Positions 46,101 through 60,790 of a DNA stretch of 64,000 bases are shown in pieces. Within the stretch, counting starts at the first letter, position 1. Each line of letters opens with the position of its first letter. The DNA is taken from contig NC_091114.1 of assembly GCF_024713975.1 (NCBI RefSeq), forward strand, positions 5,552,001 through 5,616,000, in the 5' to 3' direction. The notes beneath the pieces are model-generated. The model was not told where the DNA came from, did not search any database, and saw only the letters and a program-made list of their open reading frames with translations. This DNA comes from Paralichthys olivaceus. Its lineage: Eukaryota; Chordata; Actinopteri; Pleuronectiformes; Paralichthyidae. A program made the position numbers and the translations under genes.

Positions 46101-49100
46101 TCAAGCCCCCCCAAAAAGCCCAGGATTGATCCACTGTCATCTTCACCTCATGTTAAAGGTCATAACAAGGAGCAGAGCGTTTCAGAGATCGTATCCAGGG
46201 GCAGTTAGATTTTATAGATTCAGAGTTGTAACTGGAAGACTTTCTCGTTGTCTTGTACAATACCTTCATGGCCTTGTCACTATTTGCAAAGTTGTTGATG
46301 ATGGACAGGGACTCCTGGAAGCGTGAACTGCCAGTCAGTGCCACGTCAGAGATCAACTGGCTTACTGCGATGATAATCTGGAGAGGAAAAGGAGCAAATG
46401 GGATAATAGGTCCAGTGCAGGGGTGTAGAGAGAGGAAAAGAACAAATGAGTCCAGTGAGGAACAACGGAAACTTGGACAGCGTTCTGCTACTGTCTTTGT
46501 AGAGGAGCCAGAAATTCACAAACCCAGCAGGCTGTCTGTGTTTAAACAGCGTCAACAGCCTAATTTCATTCTTCTTATGTTATTAAAGTAACTCAAGCAC
46601 TCAGAGGTGTGTGTGGGCCAGAGGTCAAAGGGGAACATCAGGCTGCTGAAGAGATCATGGAAAACCTGGAGAGTCGCGTGTGTTGACCATTTTACCTGCA
46701 GGTGTGTGCGCAGGAAGGTCTTCCTCTTCGTGTACTCGTAGTTGTTTCTCATCAGCAGATAGAGCAGGGCAGACGCCTCGGCCCGCAGGGACCCCAGTTT
46801 AGAGACGCAGCACTTGAGCACCTCGCAGCAAAGGGCCTCGCACAGTGTCACCCGGCCCTTGAACAGCACTGACGGGAACTGAACACACAATGACAACAAG
46901 ACAATGGGTTAGTGCGTTAAACAGGGTGAGGGATTAGAAAATACTGTTAAGACTGACGGGAAAACAGCAGTAAAATGGCCGTGAGCCAAAAAAGCAATTC
47001 ATACATCGAATTATTATTTAATACACACGTTTTTTGTTTTTGCCAGCTGTGTTGTGCATACACTTTTAATTGAACAAACATGATCATTCATTAAACTGAA
47101 ATGCCCTTGTGCATATATTTTTACAATCTAATCGGGAACAAATGAAAAGCTGTGAAAAAATGACTTGGATCTTGATAAGAGATTTTCCTTTTCTCTTGTC
47201 ACGGAACATTATTTGGTCAGGAATTGCACAATGAGTATTCTCCAACAATTTCAAGCAGCATGTGCTGAACCTCAAAACATGCAAATACAATCAATTTCAG
47301 CGACAAAATTTAATTTTTTAAATATTTAGTCCAACTTCAATAATACATTTGTGCTTCTCTTTATACAAAGTTCTAAACCTAACCCTCTACCCTGCTTCTT
47401 TCACGATTTAAACCTCAATCTATTATTTGTACTTTAAATGGTTAATTTTTGCTTTTGATTTTACTGTCTTGTGTAAACAGGATTACAACACAAGTGCTGT
47501 GAAAACAACACTCACAACATTCACTCACAACTCGAGCATTTGGACATGTTGCCTTCTAAGTTTCTATACGTCAAATTGTTGCATCTGTTTGCATGTTTTG
47601 CCGCGTGTTGGGTCACCGTACAAGAGCATAGACTGCTGTCAATATAGTATAAATTAAGACTTTTGTTGTGGATTATTATAATGGGTGGATCAATCCACAT
47701 TTCATTCGCTCGTGAATAATTCTGGCAGCAGGACAGAATTAAAATAACCAGCAGTGTGTGTTCCTGGTGATTGTTTTCGAAAACAAAAATGGAGGTCTAT
47801 GGCACGGAAGGATGCGATACTACAGGGTTGATTTGCACTGGCAACTGGAATGGCACTCAGTAGAGCACATACCTTCAATGGGGCCCAGCAATCCTACCCA
47901 TGATAGGTTCATTCTACATAAATATATTTTATGACAAATTAATAAAAATAAACAAAATCTTGCATCCACCCTTAAAGGGGTTGTTAACAGACCTCAACCA
48001 GTTTGGTGGAAACAATTTAGTAGTTATTGCGTAGTTATTGCGTAGTAATTGCGTAGTAATTGCGTAGTAATTGCGTAAACCGGTTCATGTTTTTTCTGTC
48101 TGTGCCGTCAAAGGATTATACTATAATTACAAAACAGATCACCACAAAACTCAGTAAGATTCATGAAAGAAGTCATAAATCATTTTAAATGTGGTTTCAT
48201 AAGGGAACTGTTGGAGGACATGCTCTCAGTGCCATTCTAGGTTTGTTTGTCATCCCTGCTCCAGAAAACAGCCTTTTTTAAATTAGTATCTCAGCCTAAA
48301 AAATCTGTTTAGTCTGTGGGGCCTCTGCCAGTGCCAATCTTAATTTAGTACAATTAAGTCATTGTGGTTTTGGTCTTTTCTCAGGATTTGTTGAAAATAA
48401 AAATGAAATATCCATCTGTCATATTTAGGTGTAGACTTTATAACAAAGTACTTTGGTGAACTTGTTTTTGATATTCTGCAAGGTACCTCAAAGAACCACA
48501 TTGTTTAACATTTGGCATTGGCTGAGTTCATTACTCCAGAGATTTGCTTACTGTAAGTACACTCTCTTACTGTAAGAGAAATCAGACATGCCAGAACAGA
48601 GTGTCCTTTGCTGCTCTCCTATGATTCATTGCACAAACAGCTGATTCCTTTAGAGAGTGGAGCAAAAGGAAGAGCGTGGCTCTGTCTATTGGAACGTTTG
48701 CATTCCCTCGGTGGAGCTTGCGTCTACTTCCTCAATAAAGGTATAAATAGAACAAAAAACATGGTATTAGGAGATTACGAGTAATGATGCTACGTGTGAA
48801 CATAAAAACTAGGCAGCAGTGATATCAACAATCACAGGAATACAAATATTTATTCAAAGCTCCCTGCATTTTTCTCTGTCACTGTATTTTGTTTTTTTAT
48901 AGCTGAGTAGAAAGCATGAGGGCTGGACAGCTGACAGCATGCAGGTGGAAAATGTTTGAGACTGTGTCCAAACAGAAACAGAAATGTATCTGCCTTCAAC
49001 ATGCAAAACAGCACTTCATCGCCACTGTGTTGACGTCAGCCTTACCGCCTACCTTGTTAATAAAAGCTCTCAGCGCCGCAAACACGTGTCTGAGGGCGGC

Positions 49101-52100
49101 GTCCGACTGGCCAACTTTGAGGAAGGACAGGTAGATGTCAAACACCTTCTTCATCAGGGGGTTGTGACCTTCGCTGTCCAGTAGCTGGGTCTGACCGACA
49201 CAAACACACACTTATTATTCAAAACGTGTTACATTATTCCCCATAGACACTACATGCCTAAATACTAGTATAAAATACATGGGATATTCACCATTTTGTC
49301 CTATGTTCTAAAATACACACATACTGTATGTACTAGGTCTTGTACTGGGACTTGTACAGGTTTGAGGTGTGGGGAAGGGAGAACATTTTCGGGTCTTTTC
49401 GGGTTTGGGCATGAATTTTTGGACTCTAATGTACCCACACAAATTTAGCCAGAACTATTTTCTTTAATGTTAAATGCATGCAACAGTACATATTCATTTT
49501 CTTTAATTTCATTTGTGTGTGTGTGTTGACCTTGAAGCACTGTGTAAAGAGAGACAGGACATCCAGGACACTCAGGCAGACCTCAGTGGAGATGTTGCCC
49601 TCTAGCAGAGCATGATGGTGGATTTCTGCTTCCGACGGCCCCGTCCCTACAATAACACACACACACAAACAAATCCTGGTTCTAATAATTGCAAATATAC
49701 ATCACTTCTGTGTAGACAAAGCTTAGGTTTTGTGTATGTACAGCAAAAGACTCTTAGACATGCAAATCTGGAACCTCTTGCATTAGCCATATTTTCCGAA
49801 CATGTGAACATGTGATTCGCCTGCTGTTTCACTTTAAAACGAACAGCGACCACAAAGACAGAAAACAATGCAACACTGTTGAACAACAGACAAGCTCCTT
49901 AACGTAAACAGCAAAATAGAAAAGAAAGGTACCAGTCAGGTACCAGTGGCTTAAATCCTTTGTTTACTTGGAGATCCACAGTCAATTTATACATATTTAG
50001 AGTAGTGTTTCTGTTGCAAAGTAAATCCTGCAAACAAATTGAAGGCTGAATGTATTGCTCAATGTTTCACTGTGGATTGATTTTAGGATTTGACTGTTGC
50101 ATTAACCTGGCACAGTCAGTTATCTATTCTATTAGAAGCTCACACAGGCAATCAAGCTAATCATAACAATTCCAAGAACGCCCAAGGCAGCCACTCTGGT
50201 CCAGATCCTGGTTGCAGAAACTGCAAACAGGATCTGCTTTCTGGCAAATTCCCATTAAAAGGTTCAGTGTGTAAGATTTAGGTGAAAGGGATCTACTGAC
50301 AGAAATGTATTATAAAGCAATCCTAGCAATGTTCTCAATAGTGTGTTTCATCTAAATTGTACAAATTGTTGTTTCTTTACCCTAGAATTCCACCTTTATA
50401 TTTAAATACTTTATATTAACATCAGGAGAGGGTCCTCTCTACGGATCCGCCATGTTTTTAACAGTCGTCCAGATTGGACAAACTAAACACCATATGAGTT
50501 TTCATAAAAATTAAAGGCTACCATGTTTTTTTTTTAATGTTTGGAAGGTGAGGGTAAATTCACCACTAAATTCTACACACTGAACCTTTAAGCCACAAAC
50601 TTGGTTAGGTACCTCGGTGGAGGTTTATTTTTAATGGGCATTACATGAATTTCTTTTCTACAGATCTCCGAGGTCTGAAGTCTTGCTATGTGAGATTAAC
50701 TTTGCAATAGAGACTCAATTCACCATCTCTTCACCTTGGCTCACAAAATCCAGCTGTCCGCCTCTAACCTCATTGAATGTTGACATTGTGTTTGGCATAC
50801 ATTTCATTTCTGTACTTTTGTGTTCTTCTATAGAAAGGCTTTTTTTACTCGTCCAATAATTGTTTGATTGTTTCCTGGATCAGGTTTCCAAAAAACAGAG
50901 CATGTCACATTCAAACAGAAATGTTAACATAAAAGACAACTTGTGCTTGTGGTTACCTATATTAAGAGTGAAGGAGGCTTCCATTGTGCTGAACTGGTGC
51001 ATCTTAGTCTGCATGAGACTGGCTCGGTTGCAGCGCATGGCTGGCATTGTCTGAGACTTCCTGTCCGATGAGAATAGCTTCGAAACACAAACTTCCTGAC
51101 TCCTACAAAAAAAATACAACCACAGATGTTGTTTCTTTGAGAGAAAGATACAGAAAGGAAATGAGTTCTCCTCTCATCTGCTGACCCTGAGTAACTCAGC
51201 TGCAGATATCAATTATTAACATGAAATAAACACTTATAATTCATGAGACATTCACCAAACATACAAGAGCTGTCCTCCAGAAACAATGAGAGATGATGAT
51301 GAACACAACAACACAGAGATTTCTATTAGCTCCCACAACTTAGAATAATGCTTCTTCTGAGCTTAACCAAATCAAATGGGGTTTACAGTTTTTCATAAAT
51401 AAGGCAGGAAAGACAAAATATACATTACCTGCCAATGTTTCTTTTTCCAATGTAACGAAACTGAACCAGACATGTCCTGCAGGGAAAGTTCAGATATTAG
51501 CCAGGGCAGGGAAAGCGTGTATTGATTACCTACACCTATTATGTATATAATCACATTTTTTGTTAGTTTGTTCTGTTTTTGCAATACTAGGGAGCTTTTT
51601 TTCCCCCGTACGTTTTTACCAGTTTCCCAGGAAAGGATGCATGGATCTTGATTAAAAAAAAAATCAGACATATTGGGGGGAACTAATATCTACAAACATG
51701 TGAATTTGGTGCATCTTGATTGGATTTGAGGAGACTGCTGGGCCTCTGCCATGGTTTGCACTCTACTAAGTGCTATTTTAGTTTGTTTTTAACTCAATTG
51801 GTTATTGATTAATAAACAATGTGAAATGAATACCAAGTCTGCCGAAAGTCTTTTTCAGTAGAGAATTGTTTCTCAACTCACAGTACAAATCACCATTACG
51901 TGTCAGTATGATATCAGTTTCATAAATCTGTTTAACACCAGAGGAAAGAGTGTTGGCACACACTTAAAGAAAGTTATGAAAAAAAGCATTCACAGTGTCT
52001 TATTTCACTTCATGACAACAGGCTAGTGTGTGATTAATAATAGTTTCTTATGATACTACTCACTCTAGCAGACTGAGGTAGTTCATGATGTCCTGAGGGC

Positions 52101-55100
52101 TGACTTTATTCCAGTAAGACATGAGCGTTTCTGTGGGAAAAACAACGACCTCTTTAATGCATGTTATTTGCTGACATAACTCACTTATGTGAGATAAACG
52201 AAAGCCTGATTCTGCAGTGTGGGTGTGGATTATCACTGACCCTCGGACAGGGTCTTGACGATGTGTAGGAAGGAGAGCAGGAGGCCTCTGATCTCGTACT
52301 GTCCCAGTCGGCCGACGGGAGGCATTGGGCTGCTGCTCATGGTGGAGCCACGTCTCTGTAGCGATGACAAAGATAAAAAAAATTCAAATATGTTTATCTA
52401 GACAAGGCCTCAATCTGAAGATAACTTTTACAACCTAACTGATTTATTTTTTATTCTTTAGTTGCATGGATACATTTGAAATCTCTTTGGGGTCTTTTAA
52501 TTGGGAAATATGCTATTATGGTTGTTTCGAACCAAATACAATATATTAAAAAGAAAAAGGCACTTTCCTGTTTCCGTCAAGGTTTGTTTATTATTAGCAT
52601 TATTAGATCTTGCAAAAACTTCTGGGTTAATTCCCACAAAACTGGAGCAATATCTTATGGGTCAGGAAAATGTGGATCCATTCACACAGTGAACAGATTG
52701 TGGCCACATGTTAATACCAGGTCTGAACAGGGCTACAGATTCAAGTATTTAACCGTGGGTTGGTGCTAGTGTGAGATTTTCTTACCTCGATGCTGTCTGG
52801 TGTCCCCGAGTCCATAAACAGAGAGCACCTGGAGTCCTCTCTCCTCACAACATGGCCGTTCTGAGCCACGAGACCTGCAGCCAAGACAGTGCAGTGCTAT
52901 TTCATATCAGCTGAAAGCAGCACAATAAAATATACAAACACCTCACAAACTTGTTGGTGGTAACATTCATACATTTGTGGGAGATGGAGCTACTTTCATT
53001 AGAACAAATGGTTAAAATGCAGAGGGAACTGTCTAAACAATAACGGCAATAATAATAGACAAGGTCGAAAATGAATAGTCTGGGGTCAGACCATGAAGAG
53101 CCTTGTCTTCATTTCTGGACAGTGGGAGTAAAGTGGAAACACATTGTCCATCTTTATATGCAGTCTTTGTTCATAATCTTCTACTTCAGATCATCTAATC
53201 CAAAAGTCCGTAAACTGGTGACAAGCTACTACAGATATTATAGAAGACAAGAGTGAACAGATCCCATCTAGAGATTACAATACTTGTCAGTTGCACTTTC
53301 TTCCTGGCCATTGTTATTGCTGCACTTTCCATAACATTACATGCAAATGTTACACAAACCAAAATGTTTCTATTATCATAGACCAGGCAGCCTCAGGGAG
53401 GGTCTGTGGCGTTTGTGGTGACGAATCCCGAAAAGAAATGAACAGTAAAGCACACAGCTGCTTTCAGACAGAGTGCTACTGTTGTGTTACAGTTGTGTTT
53501 TGCATAAAATCCGCTGGAGCATGAGTTCTCTGTGGTGAATGAGGATAATGGATGATGTATCAACAGGAAGGGGTAGGGTACAATATGTATTGTGCAGTAT
53601 CCGCTGTTCTCAACTGACCGTGGTCTCTCTCAATCGCAGTGCTGATTCTCCTGCTGTCGGTGGAACTGGTGGATATAAGGTCGTCCCTGGAGCCCTGGAA
53701 CGGCCGCAAGATGAAAGAATTGACAACTATGTTGCTGTTATGATGCAAACTGTTATATACTAAACACCAACTTAGATTTTAGTCAGCTGGAAGAATGCTC
53801 AGTTCAAATCTCATTAAATGAAATACAGTTTATATGGCTACAGACTAAACAGCTGCACCTTCTGAGAGATACCATTTGAAGTTTGCATTATAACACACAG
53901 TTAATCTTATTGGGACTTTGCATACAACATATGTAATACCCTGGACCCCACACCCAGACCCACACACACCCACACCACCCTTTGCAGGTGCAAAGTCCAG
54001 AAACTGAAAACAATATACTGGTTATAACAATTCTCCCATTATTGTATCAATGCTGTAATGTGCTTCGTCAATAAGTTGTGGAAGGTACAAGGCTTAAAGC
54101 AAAAATTGTCTGTCTGTCATGTCCAGATGATCTGACGTCCCTCTGTAGCTAAGGGTTCCTCCTCACCTGATGAAGAGCCACTTTTGGGATTTAATCGTAT
54201 TCTTGATAGATTTTATAGGGAGTCAGATATAAAGAAAAGGTTGATATCTGATGGTGGTCCAGGGTCGCAAAGGGACTCACATTGAGGCCAAGGCCGGGGC
54301 TTGAGGTGTAAGGTTGGGCGGACAGCTGCTTCAAGTTCTGGTAGAGCAGCTCAAACAGCGGTAGGTAGAGCAAACAGATCCGGGCCTGCTGGTTCTGAAA
54401 CATTAGACACGACTGCATGAGTTTTTTAAATATACATGCACTGAAATCCATTTCAATCATGTAATAAACTAAGCATTAAGAGGTGCTTTTTCTGTTTACT
54501 CGTCTGTTTTTAGCCTCATCATCACGTGCATAACTCTTTCACCTTAAATGTATACCGGTCATCCATGGCGTGTTTGATGAGCAGGTTCTTGAGAACGCTC
54601 ACGGCCAGTTGTCTGACCTCGGGGCCCTGCTGCACGGCCTCGGCCAGTTCTCGCAGCAGAAGGCCCACCAGGAAGTGGTTGCGGCAATAATCCTCTGTCA
54701 GGCTGAACTCCAGACTCTGCTCTGATGTCGTGCCAAACGGGAAATAAAATAGGTCAGTATGGGCTGGGACAAATGTCCTCGTTGTGAAATCTGATACACT
54801 GGTGTCTTGTGAAATATGGAATGTACATGCAATTGTTTACTTCTTATACAGAAAACTAAACAAATTACCAAGACCATTGACTAAAGGAAGAATATTAATG
54901 TGTTCATTCAGTAGAACAAGTTGCAATATATATGCAGAATATCCACAATCCCACATAAGACATTCATTCAGACAATACTGTTCCCACACCACAAAAGGAG
55001 AGGAATTAAGATAATTCATCAAACATTACATACACATATAGATGTGTAATGTAATGCAGAAGTTTTCCAAATCAGAAAAGAGAATGACGGTTTTAACTGA

Positions 55101-58100
55101 AACAGGAACGTAGCTGAGAGTAACCTTCTTTGCATAGAGTAGACACAAGCGAGAGAGAGAAGTGCAACTTCCTGTCCAGAGTTGGCTAATACAGACTATC
55201 AAGCATTGAGAGCGTCCGTTCCCACAACAGCAAAGCTCCTCCCATCTACAACACACAGGCTCAAGCACATGAAGGCCTCGGCCTAGAGCTGGCATGGCTC
55301 TGAAACTGGGAAACCGAGGCTGACAGGATGGCAAGTTAGTGCAGGTCAGAACAAGGAGGTTTCACGTGCGAGGGAGTTTGTGTGCGGTAGCAAACGCGGT
55401 ATGGTGCAGTGAGCATCACCTACCTACAGGGCCAAAAAGCTCCGTCGCATACGAAATTAAATCTGACCACAAGCAAAAACACACAAACACAAAAAAAAAA
55501 CAGAGAGGGAGGGAGGGGGGGTGGTGAAAATAAATAAAGTGGAGGTAAAATTGTAAACACATGCACAGCAACACAAATGTTTGTTCTTCACTTGTGGTTG
55601 TGGAACAGATGTTGGATAAACTCGTTGAGCAGGTATAGATCAGCGTTAGGACACGTGTCAGGTGTGTTTGGCCACGTGCTTGACAATCAACATGTGAATT
55701 TATGGGGCACACAATCAAGCTGGGTGATAGACAGGGCCTGTGGTGGTGGGTGCAAGTCAGAACAAGGTCAGTGAGGGGCTTGGGGGGGTCATGTGAGAGC
55801 GATGCTCGCACATGTTTGCAGGAGGAGTCTCACCTTGGACCCGCTGCAGCTTCGTGCGCCCGAAAGCCATGGGCAGGTTGAGGGGGATGAAGTGCTCATG
55901 GTTGCACAGTGTCATCAGGAAGTCAAATTTCATTTCAGTCAGCACCTATATATATATATATATACACACACATGAGCATTTTACCCTCAAGTGCACATGC
56001 AAACATTTCTGTCAAGAGACTAATGGCTAAATAAATACAATCCTCAAAGTTGCAGATAGAGCTTGTCAAAACAAATCCTGGTTCATTTATCATTCAATGT
56101 CAAATGTGCTGACCAACACAAACAGAGATAAAGTAAGAGATGGTGTACAGGATGTCATTAAATACACAACTTTCTTTCGGTTAAAATCCTGGCTGTGTTG
56201 TGGGGGAAAGTCTTATTAGCCATCAGATGTCTTATCTCCTTACAGTGCTGGTTAACAGAGTAGTTTCTAGTTATTTTGTGCACAAGGACATTCAATTTAA
56301 CTCTACATTTTCCCGAGCTATCTGGGTCACATCATTACGAACAATTGATGCACTGATGACATGATGGATCAGTGTCTGTGGTGCGGTGTAGACATTGTAG
56401 CGTCTGTGGTGAAGCTTGAGTCATGCAAAACTGTAAGGGTTTAAGTGGAATGTGATAAGATGATGCGATCAGAATTTAGCTTTAATTTCCAAGATGGACA
56501 AGTGCAAAACACATGTATCCCCACCTTTCAAGCCCTGCCGAAGAATTTTGAAGCATACATTTATATTAACAGACCCTAATAACGCAATAAAGCCACTAAA
56601 GCAGTTTTCAGACTTCAAACTCTGAAGAAAGACCTCACAACTTGGTCTGGAATTTGCCTTTCACTTGCGAAAACAAAAATCCCTGGAGCGCTCAGATGAG
56701 CGTCGAAGCAACATGCAGTGGCAGGATGTTCCACTGCAGGATCACATGTTTATTGTTGTTTATAGTTGTTAACAGCACATCGACACTCTTGCCAGCCCTT
56801 ATCACTAAAATCACATCTTCGGTGTATTCATCTTAACATTTGTTTTCAGTTTGTCATTTAAATGTTTGGCCCACGATCAACTTGCTTGCAGTGACTCCTC
56901 CAGAGGATCTCCATCTGTGTTCTCACAGGTGAGTATCAGATTATCCGGAGTGATGCATGTCTGATAGCAGTGACGCAAGGCACTCATCTGGCAAATGTGA
57001 GTAATGTAGATTTTATCGTTTCATTTTTATACTGATACGGACCTGTCATTGCTAAGCACCCATTCAGCTGAAGATGTTTTTTTTAATTTAATTAAATTTA
57101 TTATTATTTTCCATTTTCCCATGGCTCTGCTCCTTCATACACAGTTTTCTTCATACTTATCACTTTACAAGTTACACCTACAGCACATTTTTACCATGTT
57201 CTTTTGTGCACTGGGCCACTGAGTCAGGGGCACGTACCTTGGGATCTTTGAGACTGAAATGACACATGTAGTGGTTGATGAGGCCGAAGGAAAAGCCCCT
57301 GTTCATGAACGTCAAGCACCTCTGAGGAGAGAAGAAGCTCAGTGAGGTCACATGCCCATGTGTACACAGCTGCTGTAAACCAATACTAAAACACATTTTT
57401 TAAGGCTGGGACCTTCATGTAAAACAGAGCATTATTTATATTCACTAGATCCAGATTTTTATTGGATCTACTCAACATTTCACACGCTCACTTTTTTAAT
57501 ACAGATCCAGAAGAGATTACTCTCTAAGAAATCAAGGAAAATGTTGAAAATCTCGCAATGTTAACAAAAGTGTTTTTTTTTTCCTGGATCAGTCCCCGGA
57601 TCTGAGATTTCCCCTGACCCATACCACACCCTTCCCCTTCCAAGTGTCATGATAATCCATCCAGTAGTTTTTGTGTTATGCTGCTAAATGGTCAAATTAA
57701 ACAGTTAACAGTCAAAGGGAAATAATGGAGAAATGGTAATGTTCATGTGAAAGGAAATTATCCTTTTACTGAAAATGCCGATTTAAAATCTGTATTTTAA
57801 ATTAAATTTTCACTCTTTTTAAAATGCATTTTCAAATTCCACTATTTAATTTATAATTGTATCTTAAATGCTGTATTCCCCTTTTTATTGCCGGTTAAAA
57901 TCTAATTATCAAAGCCTTTGTAATTTAGCTTATTCATAGATGAATAAATAAATTAGTAAACATATTTATGAATGCATATTCTTACTGTACAATTACTTAT
58001 TTTTAATTGGTATTAATTGATAAATTAATTTATTACTATATCCAGGACACTTGAAGAGACATGCATGAAGAAGTTGATATTCACAAACAATCTCAGATCC

Positions 58101-60732
58101 GACCTACTGAAGAAACATTATCTTTGACAGTTTGAAACAAGTCTTCATTTTAGATTAGACACATTTGTTTTTTCATCTCTATCAAACAGCCTTTAGTGCA
58201 TTCGGTTAACTTGGTCTGATATTTAATTTGCATGTTCAGACCTTGATCAAACTGGCCAGGCTCAGGTTGATGCAGCGAGCTTCCTCTGGGATTTCCATGT
58301 GGCGGATAGTGATATGCGGCATGACCGACAGAACGAGGGACTGGAGCGCCTGGTGGAAGCTATCAGGAAATCGCTGGGCCCGTGGCATCTAAAGAGGTGG
58401 GCGGGGAAAAAAACTGTAACTGGATCACGTAAAATGTTTAAAATAAAAACATGGTAAAAACATGGATACACCAGGTCAGTTTTTCATTTTTTAACAGCGG
58501 AATATGAGCTATTACTTTACTCAACATCTGGCACTGACTCAGAGGAACTGTAGCAGACATAAGCCTGGGAAATATCTAATTAAGTCAAGGAATGTTTGAT
58601 CTGCAAGCAATACAATTTTAATTCAGTCCACACCACATCTGGACCTGAAAAACATGAAGGGCCAGTTTTAACTATAAGAAGTTGATGCTGACCTTCATGC
58701 GGTTGCCCTCTTGCAGATACTGGGCCATGGACTTGGCCATGGTTTCAAAGAAGAACCAGGAGTACTTAAGACAGGGATAAATGAGGATTAGAGTTCAACT
58801 CGTGGGTGTTAAAGAATATGCAGCCTCAAGTGAAATCTAGTGCAAAATACAAAGGCGATGAAAAATATGAACTCTGACATTTTAAGACATCTTCTGTAGA
58901 AGTGGCTACAGGAGAAGTGAGCAAAACTTCTCTTTTTATAGACAAGTGTAGCATCTGCTGTCCTGAGTTGGTACTGCAACTAATTGGGCGATGGAGCCCG
59001 ATGCAGAGGAGACTACCTTGAGCAGTTTATTGCTGGTGTTGAAATCCGCAGTTTGCTTAAGGGTGGCTGTGACTGCAGTAGCCAGCACCTCGTGTGTGGC
59101 TGCAGATTTTCCTGAGGCAGGGTTGTTGGTCAAAAACACAAACTGAGGACAGAAAAAAAAAAGAAGTGAAAACATACAGAATACCTGGAAGGTTTCAGTT
59201 TCACTGATTCTCTCTCTAAAGCCGTTTTTAGACATGATCGCTGGAGAATGTCCACACAACTGGGCCCAGACTTTTTCTAGATGCCTTTCGCACACATGAA
59301 GAACACAGCAGGAGATTTTCACATCAACACCGGCGTTGGACCTTCTCATTAAAAGATTTGACAAGTACAGCACTGCCTTTTCATCCTGAGATACAGTATC
59401 TGTCATCAACACTCATGAAGAAACCTCTGGAGGATCTCCAACTTCATTCTCACATGGGCCCACTCAGACTTTTGACTGGGAGCTGGCCAGTGGAACTCGG
59501 GGGAATATCCAAAGCCTAATCGGAACAGCCCCTCTGGATGATTTCAGGAGATTATCTCGAGTTCAGTTCATGTCTGAAAGCAGCTATATGTCAAACGCAA
59601 GAGCCAAATGTGTTACCTTGACAAAAGAGCGTAGGTAGTGTTCCAGTCCTTCCTCGTGGCATCTGGAGACTATATGTATGATCACACTGAAGGCACAGAG
59701 CAGGGAAATTATTCACTGTGAACATCATTGAGCAGCAGTAATTAGAAAGCCACACCACATTTCACACAAGTGGACAACTGACCGCAGAGAGTTGACTGCA
59801 ATCTCGTGGGCTTCTTTACTGGCTGCTGTGAGCACCTCAAACAGCTGCATCAGCACTGTCGGCAGGAAGTTGACGATGACATGAGTCTCCATAGCGTGCA
59901 GGCACTGAGGGAACAAGGAGGAAGCGAGAGAAAAACAAAGATTTAAAAAACTGAATGAAAAACAGCCCCTTCCTTGGAAAAAAACACCAATACCTACTGA
60001 GTGTTGGATTCAATCAGTATTCACTCCCTGGATTTAATCGGCTCGGATCAGCTGTGATGAAACCGTGACTGTGAGCAAGTTATTTGCTAAGACAGCGAGG
60101 TGAGTGCCTCCGTTGTCATGACTTTGAATATGATAAACCAAGTACGGAAACAACGGCAAACTCCTCTGCCGGTAATCGCACATTTTCAGCAGGTTTACCT
60201 GTGTTTAAAAAAGGCATTTATTCCAGCTAATATTTGTGTAAAAGAGGTTTGATTAAATAACTACACATTAGCAGAAGATGCTGATTCTGATTTTTGGGCT
60301 CCTCAAGAGCCTGACGAATCACTGAAGGCTACTTCATGACCATATGTGTCTCCGTCATCATTTCACAACATCTCAATTTTGTTTCCTCGCACTTTGCACA
60401 CGCTACACTGCTGATACAATTGGCCTTTTACCCTCCATGGATTCAGTTTTTCTTCCCGAGTTTAATTCAGTTTGACTTATAAATTCCATTTGACTCCTAA
60501 ACAAGGTGCTTCTCCCAGTTTTGTCATTGCCAGACGAGCCTGGTTCTGACAACGTGTGAATGAATGAATGTCACTTGTGTTGTAAAGTGATCGCTCCTCC
60601 TCATCTCACCTTCAGGTATTTGATCAGTTCAGCTTGGTTGCCCTCTGACGTCGTCCTCATCAGCTGGCAGTGCTGGAAGAATTTGTGTAGATGCAGGTCC
60701 TGGTGGACGAAACAGGACAATATCAGTGTCAT

Positions 60733-60790
<58 letters not shown>

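Noticed and set aside
48019-48078. Possible CRISPR-like repeat array
   Set aside because: Units are adjacent with no spacers, and the genome is vertebrate; it is an ordinary tandem repeat.
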